Below are positions 1-7,452 of a stretch of DNA of 64,000 bases, piece by piece. The stretch is from Manganibacter manganicus (GTDB taxonomy: Bacteria > Pseudomonadota > Alphaproteobacteria > Rhizobiales > Rhizobiaceae). The notes beneath the pieces are model-generated. The model saw nothing but the letters and a program-made list of their open reading frames with translations, was not told where the DNA came from and made no database searches. The translations under genes were made by a program, and so were the position numbers. Location: NCBI RefSeq assembly GCF_002075885.1, contig NZ_MDET01000014.1:1-64000 (forward strand). Direction: 5' to 3'. How positions within the stretch are numbered: the stretch's first letter is position 1; the number at the start of each line of letters is the position of its first letter.

Positions 1-294
1 GATCGTGTAGCCGCCGGTGAACCCGCATTCGTCACGAAGCCGGTCGAACACACGCTTGGCCGTGTGCCGCTGCTTGCGCGGAACCTTCACGTCCTCATCC
101 AGCCATCGATCGATGGTCGCAACGAACGCGTCCAGCTTCGGCCTCCGGATCGGTGATCGGCGCCGATAGCCCGGCGGCGTCGAATACGACAGCATCTTGG
201 CCACGCTGTCGCGCGATATGTTGAAATGCTTCGCAGCCTGACGCCGGCTCATTCCTTCCGAGCAAGCCAGACGAACCTTCAGATACAATTCCAC
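1..294 (-). mobile_element. istA: IS21-family transposase IstA, N-terminal part (runs off window)
   Basis: The first 98 codons of an IstA-type DDE transposase are readable on the minus strand, starting at a GTG (292-294) and continuing past position 1. The N-terminus begins VELYLKVRLACSEGMSRRQA, a helix-turn-helix typical of IS21-family IstA, followed by the PPGYRR and PRKQRHTAKR blocks also typical of it. IstA catalyses cut-and-paste insertion together with the helper ATPase IstB, which is not in view. The reading frame is intact as far as it can be seen. The GTG start matches where family members begin; no ATG lies nearby in frame. Confidence 0.9.
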
Positions 295-416
295 GGTGTA
301 GATCCCCTAACCCTCCTGCGCTCGTTGCAGAAGGAAAATAGGTGGCCGGGTTTTACGCCGCCCGCAGCGGGATTATCCCGCCGCTACCGTGGACGAATTT
401 TGCACCGCCGCTCTCA
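295..416 (-). mobile_element. Left terminal region of the IS21 element
   Basis: This non-coding stretch upstream of istA carries two imperfect 20-bp direct repeats (342-361 and 389-408), each opening GTGG and containing a TTTT core before a GC-rich end. A short GC palindrome lies between them. Repeated internal transposase-binding sites of this kind are normal at IS21-family ends. Read on the minus strand, a TG dinucleotide that could be the element terminus lies at about 415-416. The exact end is an inference because the other end of the element is outside the window. Confidence 0.55.
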
Positions 417-443
417 TACGGGTTAGAGTGCGCTCTAAGTCAA
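413..443 (-). promoter_or_regulatory. MerR-type promoter with 19-bp spacer
   Basis: On the minus strand a -35 box TTGACT (438-443) and a -10 box TATGAG (413-418) are separated by 19 bp. The arms TTAGAG/CTCTAA (423-428 and 433-438) form a dyad over the spacer. An over-long spacer carrying a dyad is the signature of promoters activated by MerR-family regulators. No merR gene is readable next to it. The -10 box overlaps the presumed IS terminus, so the original target gene was probably displaced and the promoter may now fire into istA. Confidence 0.5.
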
Positions 444-559
444 GAGGTAATTTGTCGCTTTGTCGTGTCGCCAAATGCTGACTTTCCGGTCCAGAGCGCG
501 CAAAGCTAAAATTGCTCGGCAAATCTCGTCGCAAATGTCACGCGCAAAAGTCTAGCGGT

Positions 560-721
560 TCACGGGGACTTTCGCGACAACCTTGCCGCCAAGTCTCTTT
601 TGAGCACTGTCCGCTCTGAGAGTTGACCAAAATCGCAGCTTTGGGCCGACCGGGCTAGGTCGGCGTTATCGGGCGTGCCGACGTCGAGCAGGCACGAGAA
701 ATGGGTGAAATAGCCAGCCAT
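560..721 (-). pseudogene. Truncated conserved hypothetical gene (MAGYFTHFSC family)
   Basis: A gene starts with a clear ATG (719-721) preceded by an AGGAGGCC-type ribosome site and reads MAGYFTHFSCLLDVGTPDNA. From memory this matches the start of a short conserved protein found beside parB/ardC in alphaproteobacterial integrative elements. After about 20 residues the similarity stops and an arbitrary tail runs to a stop at 560. Intact relatives are over 100 residues long. The break lies near position 660, between the IS21 side and the parB side, which suggests a deletion associated with the mobile element. Confidence 0.5.
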
Positions 722-821
722 GATGGCCTCCTGAAACGAGAACGTCAGGCGCGATGGCCGGGCGGAGGGACGGGTTGGGAAGGAATGCGCGAGACGGCCG
801 AAACCGTCCCGCGCCGGTGCG

Positions 822-2978
822 CTATTCGGCGGCGATGGCGCGCAGACCTTCGTCCTCTTCGTCGGACAGCTCGTCATCGTCGGCGAGGAAGGCCGGCAGC
901 GCCTCGTCGCCTTCGCCGCTCGTCGCCGGCTCGTCGTGTTCCACCATGCGCAGCGGCTCAGGGAGCCAGCCGGTCTCGGCCAGCAGGCGTTCGGCTTCCT
1001 TCGCTATGTCGCCCTTCTTCAGATGGCTGATGAGCTGGGCGGCGCGCTCGCCCGCACCTTCGCGGACGGCTTCGAGAATGCGCGGCTTGGTCACGCGGCC
1101 GAGATAGTTGTCGACCGTGGGCCTCCAGCCGGCGTCGACCACCATGTCGAAGCCGGTGGCGCGGGCGATGCGATCGGCACCGGAGAGGCGACGATCTAGT
1201 CCGAACTGCGAGACGCCGGAACCGCTGTGGGGGTTCGGCCGCTCGTAGAGGGCGTTGACGCCATAGCTGACGCAATGAGCCAACAGCGCCATCCGGCTGG
1301 CGTCGTCGAGCGCGGCGATCCAGTCCCAGAGCGCACCTTCGTCGGAGGGCACATCGGCCTGCCAGGCGTCGAAGCGTTCGTCGATGGCCTTGGCCGAGGG
1401 CGTGTCGCCGAGATCGGCGCCCTGCACACCGAAACGCTGCTGGCGCACGGAGATCTCCATGCAGCCGGTCGGCGCGGAGTAGTGATAACGTTGCATCACC
1501 AGGCGGTGCAGGAGCGCCGTCATCGCGACATGCGGGTTGTTTGCAAGCGCCTCGTGGAGCGCGAGCGTGCGATGGGCGGTAAGTTCGATCACCAGTCGCT
1601 CGGGAAGTGGCTTGATGCTGTCATCCTCGTCCTCCTCCGCATCCACCGGCTCGCCGCCGATGGTGATGACGGCGCGCTGGACGCTGGCTTGGGCCGCGAC
1701 CGCGCCGCCTTCGGCATCGGACTCGCCGTCGCCGGCATCCTCCTCGCCGTCGACGGTGACGGGCGCCTCGTCCTCGGGACGGGCGTAGCCGCGCGCAACG
1801 ACAAGCTCGCCGGCGCGGTCGATACTGATGAAGACGCCCGCGCGGGCGATCTCGGCAGCGTCATAGATCGCCGGGCGGTTTTCGAAGGTGCTCAGCGCGG
1901 CCTCGATCTCGCCGAGGCGCGCGTCGATATCATCGGGCAACTCGTCGTAATCGGCGTGTTGCGCCTCGAGCCGCTCATATTCCTCGCGCAGCGCCTCGCG
2001 GGTGGCGCGCTCCTCCTCGCTCAGATCGGGGAACGTGCCGGTCAGGACGCGAAGGCCGCGATCATGGCCGTAGGGCAGATCGGTATCGACCTCGATCCAC
2101 TTCCAGCCTTCGGCCGCGACTTCATCGGCGATGCCCTTCAGCTTGTCCGAGACCAGCCGGTCCAGCAGCGCGGGGTTTTCCAGCCAGCCCTCATCCTCGT
2201 CGGAGAAGAGATCGCGCAGCATCACGCCGCCGGCCTGCTCATAGGCTTCGACGCCGACGAACTGCGCACGCTTGTCGTCGGTCGGCACGGTCGTCTCGGT
2301 GAGAAGATCGCGAATATTCCAGGGCTGGCGATTGTGCGAACGCTGGATCGCCTCCCAAACCTGCTCCTGACGGGCATGATCCGTGTTGACGGTGAACGCC
2401 TCCAGCATCGCCAGTGTCATCTCGCTGCGCGCATAGGCGTCCAGCAGGGACTGCGCGACGCGGGCGAGCCGAAGCCGCTGGGCGATATAGCGCGGCGTGG
2501 TGCGATAGGCGTCGGCGACTTCCTCCTTGGACATGCCGCCGTCGACCATGCGCTTGAACGCCTTGAACTGGTCGAGCGGATGCAGCGCCAGCCGGATGAC
2601 GTTCTCGGCGTAGGAATCGTCGACGGCCGAGGTCTTGGCATTGGCCTTCTTGACCAGGCAGGGCACCAAGCCGTCGGCGGCGAAGCGGCCTGCCGCGACC
2701 AGGCGGGCGATCGCGCGGTAACGCCTGCCGCCGGCCGGGGTCTCGAAATCGCCGGTCTCGGCGCCGGCCTCGTCGAGGACGGCATGGACATTGAGGCCCA
2801 TCACGAGATCTTCGCGGCGGTCGATGTCCCGGGTCAGCTCATCGAGGCCCTGTTCGACGTCGATCTCGCGGACGTTGCTCTCCGACAGCCGAATGCGGTT
2901 GAAGGGAATATCGCGCGTGCGGGAAAACTCGATCATCGGGGCGACCGAGTTCTTCTTGCGGGCAGCGGCCTTGGCCAT
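822..2978 (-). CDS. ParB/Spo0J-like partition domain protein
   Basis: A 718-residue protein, far longer than chromosomal ParB (about 290). The N-terminal 200 residues carry the ParB nuclease-like fold: a FNRIRLSESNVR segment, the AGGRRYRAIARL box and an ENVIRLALHPLDQFKAF segment. A helix-turn-helix follows (GMSKEEVADAYRTTPRYIAQRL). The rest is acidic, with a coiled region near 330-380 and an E/D-rich stretch. Such long ParB-like proteins are typical of integrative elements and plasmids, where they act in DNA maintenance or regulation. I chose the ATG at 2978 over the earlier one at 3026 because a GGAGTGAAG ribosome site sits just before it. Confidence 0.85.
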   Translation of the reverse strand: MAKAAARKKNSVAPMIEFSRTRDIPFNRIRLSESNVREIDVEQGLDELTRDIDRREDLVMGLNVHAVLDEAGAETGDFETPAGGRRYRAIARLVAAGRFAADGLVPCLVKKANAKTSAVDDSYAENVIRLALHPLDQFKAFKRMVDGGMSKEEVADAYRTTPRYIAQRLRLARVAQSLLDAYARSEMTLAMLEAFTVNTDHARQEQVWEAIQRSHNRQPWNIRDLLTETTVPTDDKRAQFVGVEAYEQAGGVMLRDLFSDEDEGWLENPALLDRLVSDKLKGIADEVAAEGWKWIEVDTDLPYGHDRGLRVLTGTFPDLSEEERATREALREEYERLEAQHADYDELPDDIDARLGEIEAALSTFENRPAIYDAAEIARAGVFISIDRAGELVVARGYARPEDEAPVTVDGEEDAGDGESDAEGGAVAAQASVQRAVITIGGEPVDAEEDEDDSIKPLPERLVIELTAHRTLALHEALANNPHVAMTALLHRLVMQRYHYSAPTGCMEISVRQQRFGVQGADLGDTPSAKAIDERFDAWQADVPSDEGALWDWIAALDDASRMALLAHCVSYGVNALYERPNPHSGSGVSQFGLDRRLSGADRIARATGFDMVVDAGWRPTVDNYLGRVTKPRILEAVREGAGERAAQLISHLKKGDIAKEAERLLAETGWLPEPLRMVEHDEPATSGEGDEALPAFLADDDELSDEEDEGLRAIAAE

Positions 2979-3027
2979 GGTCTTCACTCCATGACGGACT
3001 CCGTGAGGCTCTCTCTCGGATCTCAAT

Positions 3028-3060
3028 CCGTCACGAAGCGAAGCGCCGCCCTCTCACTCT
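3028..3060 (-). promoter_or_regulatory. Leader element shared with ardC (copy upstream of parB)
   Basis: On the minus strand the element reads AGAGTGAGAG, one base, GCGG, ten bases, then CGTGACGG. It ends 49 nt before the parB start codon. The same arrangement occurs upstream of ardC (5093-5126), ending 48 nt before its start. The match of both sequence blocks and position points to a shared regulatory site or conserved mRNA leader of the element's genes. Which regulator reads it is not visible. Confidence 0.6.
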
Positions 3061-3143
3061 AGGAGGGCAGCGCCATGCACCATGCTCGCGGGATTGTCGC
3101 AGACGCACGCATTCGGCTTTCCGTATTTCCGGCTTTCAGCCGA

Positions 3144-4091
3144 TCAGATTCCGCACATCCCCTCACATTCGTTCTGCCAGAGATCGAGCTGACCGTGGTC
3201 GGCCGCCGTCGCCAAGTCCGCTTCCTTCAGCGGCACGGCCGAGCGGTGAAGATAGACTTCGCCACGAATGCCGCGCAGGCCAGTGCGGATCGTGGCGTCG
3301 AGCGACACGGCGTCATCCCACGCCTCGGGATCTTGGTCGCGCAGGCGCCGCCATGCCGCGTCGGAATGAAAGGGACAGCCGATGCAGGCGCTCTTGGGCG
3401 GCCGGGGATAGTCATGACGCTCCAGCCAGCGCAGGCAGTCGTGCCGGGTCATGCCTCGCTCGATCAGCGGCCAGCGGTTGACCTGCCAGTCCTCGAACGA
3501 CGGCTTCATGCGCAGCGCCTCGTCGAGTGAAATGCCGATCCATTGCTCGGCGACCGGCGATCCGGGCGAGCGCCGTCCGGCTATGCCGAGCAGATCGCGC
3601 ACCTTCCGGCGGATCGGCACGATCTTGTAGGAAGAGGTGCATTGTCGGCGGATCATGCCGACACCGATGCGCTCGGTTCTGAGAATGCGGGAGCCGACGG
3701 GAACGAGGTCGCCGTTCTCGTCCTCATCATAGACGGGTAGCTCGGAGCCGGCCGGCGTGACCGTGCGGGTGAAAGCCGGGATCGAAGCCCATCGTTCACC
3801 GCGCGAGGCGGCAATGAGGTCTGCACGCAAATTCCCGGCTGACACGATATGGACGGGGAACGGCAGGACGTTGGGTGTTCTGAGCCAGGCGAGATGCTCA
3901 TAGACCGCTTTGGATTCCCAGCCGGTGTCGGCGAAAATCGCACAATCCGGCATGGGGCCGATTTCACCATGAGCGGCCATCAGGGCGAGCGTGGTGGACT
4001 GGACGCCCGCACCGAGACTGAGTACGCGCAACTGTATGTCGGCGGCGAGGCTGGGATCGGGCGCGAAGCCGGGAAAAGCGAGCGCGTTCAT
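3144..4091 (-). CDS. PAPS reductase-like PP-loop family protein
   Basis: A 315-residue protein with an N-terminal PP-loop nucleotide-binding motif (SLGAGVQST, residues 25-33) and an FADTGWES segment, as in the PAPS reductase/FAD synthetase superfamily. A C-terminal CIGCPFH cluster, together with CTSSYK, could bind metal or a 4Fe-4S cluster. Members on mobile elements and phages are annotated as phosphoadenosine phosphosulfate reductases, but many act on nucleic acids or nucleotides and the substrate here is unknown. Its ATG shares one base with the ardC stop (TGATG), indicating translational coupling. The far upstream in-frame ATG at 4616 lies inside ardC and is rejected. Confidence 0.75.
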   Translation of the reverse strand: MNALAFPGFAPDPSLAADIQLRVLSLGAGVQSTTLALMAAHGEIGPMPDCAIFADTGWESKAVYEHLAWLRTPNVLPFPVHIVSAGNLRADLIAASRGERWASIPAFTRTVTPAGSELPVYDEDENGDLVPVGSRILRTERIGVGMIRRQCTSSYKIVPIRRKVRDLLGIAGRRSPGSPVAEQWIGISLDEALRMKPSFEDWQVNRWPLIERGMTRHDCLRWLERHDYPRPPKSACIGCPFHSDAAWRRLRDQDPEAWDDAVSLDATIRTGLRGIRGEVYLHRSAVPLKEADLATAADHGQLDLWQNECEGMCGI

Positions 4092-5044
4092 CACGCGGCC
4101 CTCCGCATATCGTCGGTGTCGGGAAGACGCTCGGCGCCCGGCAGGAAGGACAGGAGCCAGTCCGCCGCCTTGCTCGCCTGCGAAGCGGCGCGGACGATGG
4201 CGCGATTGTCCTCGCGCAGAACTTCCAGCCAGGAGCCGATATAGTCGGCATGGCGCACGGTCGGGACGATGCCGAGCGAAGCGCAGCAGAATGCTGAGAT
4301 CAATTCGGCCGTGATCTCCTCGACCGAATAGAGCTTCGAGCCGAAAGAGCCGGAGAGATTCCGGTTCAACCGGTGCGCTGCGCCGCTGGCGTGACCGAGT
4401 TCGTGCAGTACCGTCCGGTGCCAGTTGATCGGCTCGAAATAGGCGGCCGGCGGCGGCACCTGCACATAGTCGAGCGCCGGAACGTAGAAGGCCTTGTCGC
4501 CGCCGATGCGGAAGTCGATGCCGGTCGCGTTGATGAGTGCCTCGACCTGGAGCTCGATCATGCCGGGCGGTGGCGGAGGCGTGGCCGCCTCGATGTCGTC
4601 GGGCAGCTCGTCGCATTGCGCCGTGTTGAACACCGTGAAGCGTTTCAGGAACGGAATAGCCTGCGCTTTCTCGCCGGCCTCGAAGGCGCGGCGCTTCTCG
4701 TTCTCCGGCGTGAAGCGATCGGCATAGACGACGGTGGTGCCGCGCTCGCCCTTGCGGACATGGCCGCCGAGCGAGAGGGCCTGCCGAAAAGTGAGCCAGC
4801 CCTGACCGGGGAAGCCATGCTCGACGACGGCGCCCCAGAGGATCAGGACATTGATGCCGCTATAGCTTCGGCCGGTCGCGGCGTTCTTCGGCAGGCCGAG
4901 CGGCGCCTGGGCGGCCGAGGTTCCCCAGGGCTGCACCCACGGGACGCGGCTGGCTTCCAGCTCGGCGATGATCTTGTCGGTGATTTCGTCATAGAGGTTC
5001 GTCCGGTCAGCGCCGGTGCGAGGGGTGCGGTCATATCTGGACAT
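4091..5044 (-). CDS. ardC: ArdC-family antirestriction protein
   Basis: A 317-residue protein. Residues about 15-140 form the ArdC-type single-strand-DNA-binding domain (YDEITDKIIAELE, YSGINVLILW, GHVRKGERGTTVVY). A zincin-like metallopeptidase domain follows, with HELGH at 214-218 and a downstream EEITAELISAF that could supply the third zinc ligand. ArdC proteins protect incoming mobile DNA from host restriction during conjugative transfer. The gene overlaps the start of the downstream PP-loop gene by one base and shares its leader element with parB, so it belongs to the mobile-element backbone. Confidence 0.9.
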   Translation of the reverse strand: MSRYDRTPRTGADRTNLYDEITDKIIAELEASRVPWVQPWGTSAAQAPLGLPKNAATGRSYSGINVLILWGAVVEHGFPGQGWLTFRQALSLGGHVRKGERGTTVVYADRFTPENEKRRAFEAGEKAQAIPFLKRFTVFNTAQCDELPDDIEAATPPPPPGMIELQVEALINATGIDFRIGGDKAFYVPALDYVQVPPPAAYFEPINWHRTVLHELGHASGAAHRLNRNLSGSFGSKLYSVEEITAELISAFCCASLGIVPTVRHADYIGSWLEVLREDNRAIVRAASQASKAADWLLSFLPGAERLPDTDDMRRAA

Positions 5045-5092
5045 CGCGGTTCTCCGCGACGGGCGCCGGAAGACTCTCCTCCGGCTATCTAC

Positions 5093-5126
5093 CCGTCACG
5101 GCAAACCCGATCCGCACTCTCACTCT
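5093..5126 (-). promoter_or_regulatory. Leader element shared with parB (copy upstream of ardC)
   Basis: The minus strand shows AGAGTGAGAG, one base, GCGG, eleven bases and CGTGACGG, ending 48 nt before the ardC ATG. It differs from the parB copy mainly in the variable middle. No classical -35/-10 pair overlaps it clearly, so it may be an operator or part of the 5' untranslated region. Confidence 0.6.
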
Positions 5127-5136
5127 CAAGGGGCGT

Positions 5137-5203
5137 TGCGGGGTCTCCCCGCAGAAGGGGTCGGCCGAGACCATGGCTCGGCCGCAGGGGAAGGCTTTCC
5201 CCT
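5137..5203 (-). terminator. Three consecutive hairpins between abiEii and ardC
   Basis: Three short inverted repeats follow one another: TGCGGGG/CCCCGCA (5137-5153), CGGCCGAG/CTCGGCCG (5162-5184) and AGGGGAA/TTCCCCT (5186-5203). All arms are perfect. They lie just beyond the abiEii stop in the direction of its transcription and upstream of the ardC leader. They could terminate abiE transcription or insulate ardC. None is followed by a strong T-run, so intrinsic termination is uncertain. Confidence 0.45.
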
Positions 5204-5213
5204 CATCACGCTT

Positions 5214-6275
5214 TCAAGCCGCTCCGTTTCCGGCACCTTGGCTGTTGATCGTCTCCTGAAGGTTTCCGAGCGTGGTCAGGATCGCATCGAAGGCCGGCGG
5301 CCGCTCGTCGAACATCATCGGCGCCATCGCCCTGTAATCGGCCTGCAAGTCCTTGATGCGGGTCGGGTCCGGCGTCAGGCGCAGCGTTCCCGGTTTCGCG
5401 GTATCGTAGCTGGCCCAGCCCGACCGGAAGAATGTCGCCTTGTGCTTGGCGACCTGCGCCAGAAGCTCGAAGTCCGACGCCGCCGCCTGTCCTTCCGCCG
5501 TGTCGAGCAGCATCGCGAGATCGTAGTAATGGCGCGAGAAATATTGAGGTATCGCCGAATCTGCCGGGCGATGCGCCTCGGCATGGAGCGCCGTGGCCTT
5601 TTCCCAGAAGGTGCGACGCGCGGACAGGACGGTCACGACGACATCGGGCGCGCTGAAGAAGTCGGGAAAATCCTCCGCCGAATAGGGGTGGATGGTCTTT
5701 TCCTCGGTCGGCCAGGGATCGCCGCGCGCGCCAAGCTCCAGCTTCACCCGCGGCGTGATGTAGCCGATGCTCTCATATTCGGTCGGCGGCAGCGCCGTCG
5801 GATAGTGGAAGTTCACCGTCTGCGCGTCGTTCGGATCGATTTCGAGCGACCACGCGCTATCGGCGGGCTCGCCCAGATGCTCGACGATCGCGGCGTGCAG
5901 CGCTGGCATCAGCTTCTCGGCGATATGCTGCTCCACGTCGCTCACGAGATCTTCGATGATCTGGCCGGCCTTCTTCTTGCTGAGGCCGTCCTTCTCGGGA
6001 TCGCGATCGCCGGTATAGCCGAGGTCGGCGCGGTCGAAGGACAGGTCAATGTCCTCGGAAAAGCGGCGGATGGCGTTGAAGGCTTTGGAGAGCGACGTGC
6101 CGCCCTTGAAGACGAGCGAGGCGGTGTCCTTGCCCTGCACGTCGAACAGCCGTTTCAGCGTCCAGCAGACCCAGAAGTCCTTTTCGACGATGGTGTTCGC
6201 CATGTCTCGGGTCGCGCCGGTTTCCCCGAAGAGGGCGGCGCGGTCCTGGGCTGGCAGGCGCGCGACGTTATCCAT
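5214..6275 (-). CDS. abiEii: AbiEii/AbiGii-type nucleotidyltransferase toxin
   Basis: A 353-residue member of the AbiEii/AbiGii toxin family. The nucleotidyltransferase core is visible as LVFKGGTSLSKAF followed by FSEDIDLSFD, which holds the metal-binding acidic pair, preceded by VEKDFWVCWTLKRLF. A C-terminal YYDLAML segment is also typical. Family toxins block growth by modifying tRNA or another nucleic acid and cause phage abortive infection. The start at 6275 overlaps the end of abiEi by 8 bp, as expected for an antitoxin-toxin pair; the in-frame extension to 6425 lies inside abiEi and is rejected. Confidence 0.88.
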   Translation of the reverse strand: MDNVARLPAQDRAALFGETGATRDMANTIVEKDFWVCWTLKRLFDVQGKDTASLVFKGGTSLSKAFNAIRRFSEDIDLSFDRADLGYTGDRDPEKDGLSKKKAGQIIEDLVSDVEQHIAEKLMPALHAAIVEHLGEPADSAWSLEIDPNDAQTVNFHYPTALPPTEYESIGYITPRVKLELGARGDPWPTEEKTIHPYSAEDFPDFFSAPDVVVTVLSARRTFWEKATALHAEAHRPADSAIPQYFSRHYYDLAMLLDTAEGQAAASDFELLAQVAKHKATFFRSGWASYDTAKPGTLRLTPDPTRIKDLQADYRAMAPMMFDERPPAFDAILTTLGNLQETINSQGAGNGAA

Positions 6276-6891
6276 CGGCGCCTGCCATGCTGGCGATCGA
6301 GACGAGCGTGGGCCGCATCCAGGCCGGCGCCTGAACGGCCGAGGTCGCGAGGGCTTTCTTGTCGGACGCCGACAGATGATAGGCGGCGACCTGCGCGACA
6401 TCGGTGGCGCGCAAGGGGCCGACATGCCGGAGCGCCTGAACGACGGTGCCCGCCGGACTGCCGGGGGCGATCAGATGCTTGGGCGATGCGTGCCGAAGGT
6501 CCACGACGCGCTTGCCGAGGACGACGCGCCGGGACGGCCCGTCGGTGAGGTAAGTGCTCTTTGCCGGCATCTGCGTCGAGAGGCCAAGGGCGTTTGCGGC
6601 CCGCGCGCCCGCGATCTGCACATGCGATCCGGTCTCACGCGCCAATGCCTGTGCGACATCATCGGGCGTGGGCGAGAGCGCGCCGAGCTTCGGATGAAGC
6701 TTGGGATAGTCGTAGAGGCCACGGGTCAGACGACGCAGCGTGCCGCTCTTGACCAGTCGTGAAAGCGCCTGGTCGACGGCCGCGCGTCCCGCCATGTCCA
6801 GAAAGTCGCTGGGCGTGAAGACGCCGCCACGCCCGGCGGAGCGGGCGCGCTTCATGATCCGATCGGGAACCGATGTGGACGTGGCTTTCAT
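6268..6891 (-). CDS. abiEi: AbiEi-type antitoxin and autorepressor
   Basis: A 207-residue protein with an N-terminal winged helix (GGVFTPSDFLDMAGRAAVDQ, then LSRLVKSGTLRRLTRGLYDYP) and a C-terminal domain typical of AbiEi antitoxins (type IV system; DUF6088-like). It is expected to neutralise AbiEii and to repress its own promoter through inverted repeats. Such a repeat sits directly against the start codon at 6894-6921. The gene precedes and overlaps the toxin gene. Confidence 0.85.
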   Translation of the reverse strand: MKATSTSVPDRIMKRARSAGRGGVFTPSDFLDMAGRAAVDQALSRLVKSGTLRRLTRGLYDYPKLHPKLGALSPTPDDVAQALARETGSHVQIAGARAANALGLSTQMPAKSTYLTDGPSRRVVLGKRVVDLRHASPKHLIAPGSPAGTVVQALRHVGPLRATDVAQVAAYHLSASDKKALATSAVQAPAWMRPTLVSIASMAGADG

Positions 6892-6893
6892 GC

Positions 6894-6927
6894 GTCAGAA
6901 AATAGTACATGTTTTTCTGACATTCAA
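6894..6927 (-). promoter_or_regulatory. abiE promoter with overlapping operator; probable leaderless start
   Basis: On the minus strand TTGAAT (6922-6927) and TATTTT (6899-6904) are 17 bp apart. The -10 box is only 7 nt from the abiEi ATG, so transcription would begin at or next to the start codon. A perfect 9-bp inverted repeat, GTCAGAAAA/TTTTCTGAC (6894-6921), covers the -10 box and spacer, where a bound AbiEi repressor would occlude polymerase. Confidence 0.6.
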
Positions 6928-6936
6928 GGGCGATGA

Positions 6937-7098
6937 TTTCTGGAGCAGACTCAATGTGGAGCGTTCACAAAGGATGTTTGGGTCGTTTGGGCTCTGGCGA
7001 CCCTCTATGCAGCGCCGCTCGGCCAGCATCTTGTATTCAAGGGTGGCACGCCTGCTTCAGCCAAAATCTGGATGCACTTTACGAGTCGTTGGCCTAGA
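6937..7098 (+). pseudogene. Relic of a second AbiEii-type toxin gene
   Basis: An open frame on the plus strand reads FTKDVWVVWALATLYAAP and then LGQHLVFKGGTPASAK. This is the same core as the AbiEii nucleotidyltransferase family (compare VEKDFWVCWTLKRLF and LVFKGGTSLSK in the intact toxin nearby). Similarity stops after the GGT motif and there is no start codon or DxD motif. The frame runs on open into the EthD gene without a stop. It is on the opposite strand to the intact copy and diverged from it, so it is a separate ancient toxin gene cut by a rearrangement. Confidence 0.6.
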
Positions 7099-7137
7099 AA
7101 GATTCCTCGGAGAGCGTGTTCAGACAGGAGCCAGACC

Positions 7138-7452
7138 ATGATCAAGATGAGCGTCTACTATCCGGCCGATGGCGGCTCGAAGTTCGATCACGAGTACTAC
7201 CGCACTCGCCATATGCCACTGATCCAGGAACGGCTCGGCGATGCGTGCCTGCGCTACGAGATCGATAAGGGCCTTGCGGGTCGCGAGCCTGAAAGCGCGC
7301 CGGAGTTCGTCGCGGCGTGCCACGTCTACTCGCCGACCCTGGAGACATTCCAAGAGGCGCTCAGTCCCCACCGCGCGGAGATCAGCGCGGACGTCGCCAA
7401 CTATACAGACATCACACCCATCGTGCAGATCAGCGAAATCGTTGGAGACTAG
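7138..7452 (+). CDS. EthD family reductase-like protein
   Basis: A 104-residue ferredoxin-like alpha/beta barrel protein. The N-terminus MIKMSVYYPADGGSKFDHEYYRTRHMPL carries the conserved pattern YYRTRHMPL of the EthD family, and the C-terminus ends PIVQISEIVGD. EthD was named from an ether-degradation operon, and members appear beside oxidative catabolic genes; a specific reaction is not known. The start at 7138 is set by CAGGAG at 7125-7130. The frame is open further upstream into an AbiEii relic, which is chance. Confidence 0.8.
   Translation: MIKMSVYYPADGGSKFDHEYYRTRHMPLIQERLGDACLRYEIDKGLAGREPESAPEFVAACHVYSPTLETFQEALSPHRAEISADVANYTDITPIVQISEIVGD

Noticed and set aside
1227..3062. 611-codon plus-strand open frame opposite parB
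   Set aside because: It is the antisense shadow of the ParB-like gene in GC-rich DNA: no ribosome site, low-complexity Gly/Ala/Asp/Leu composition, no domain.
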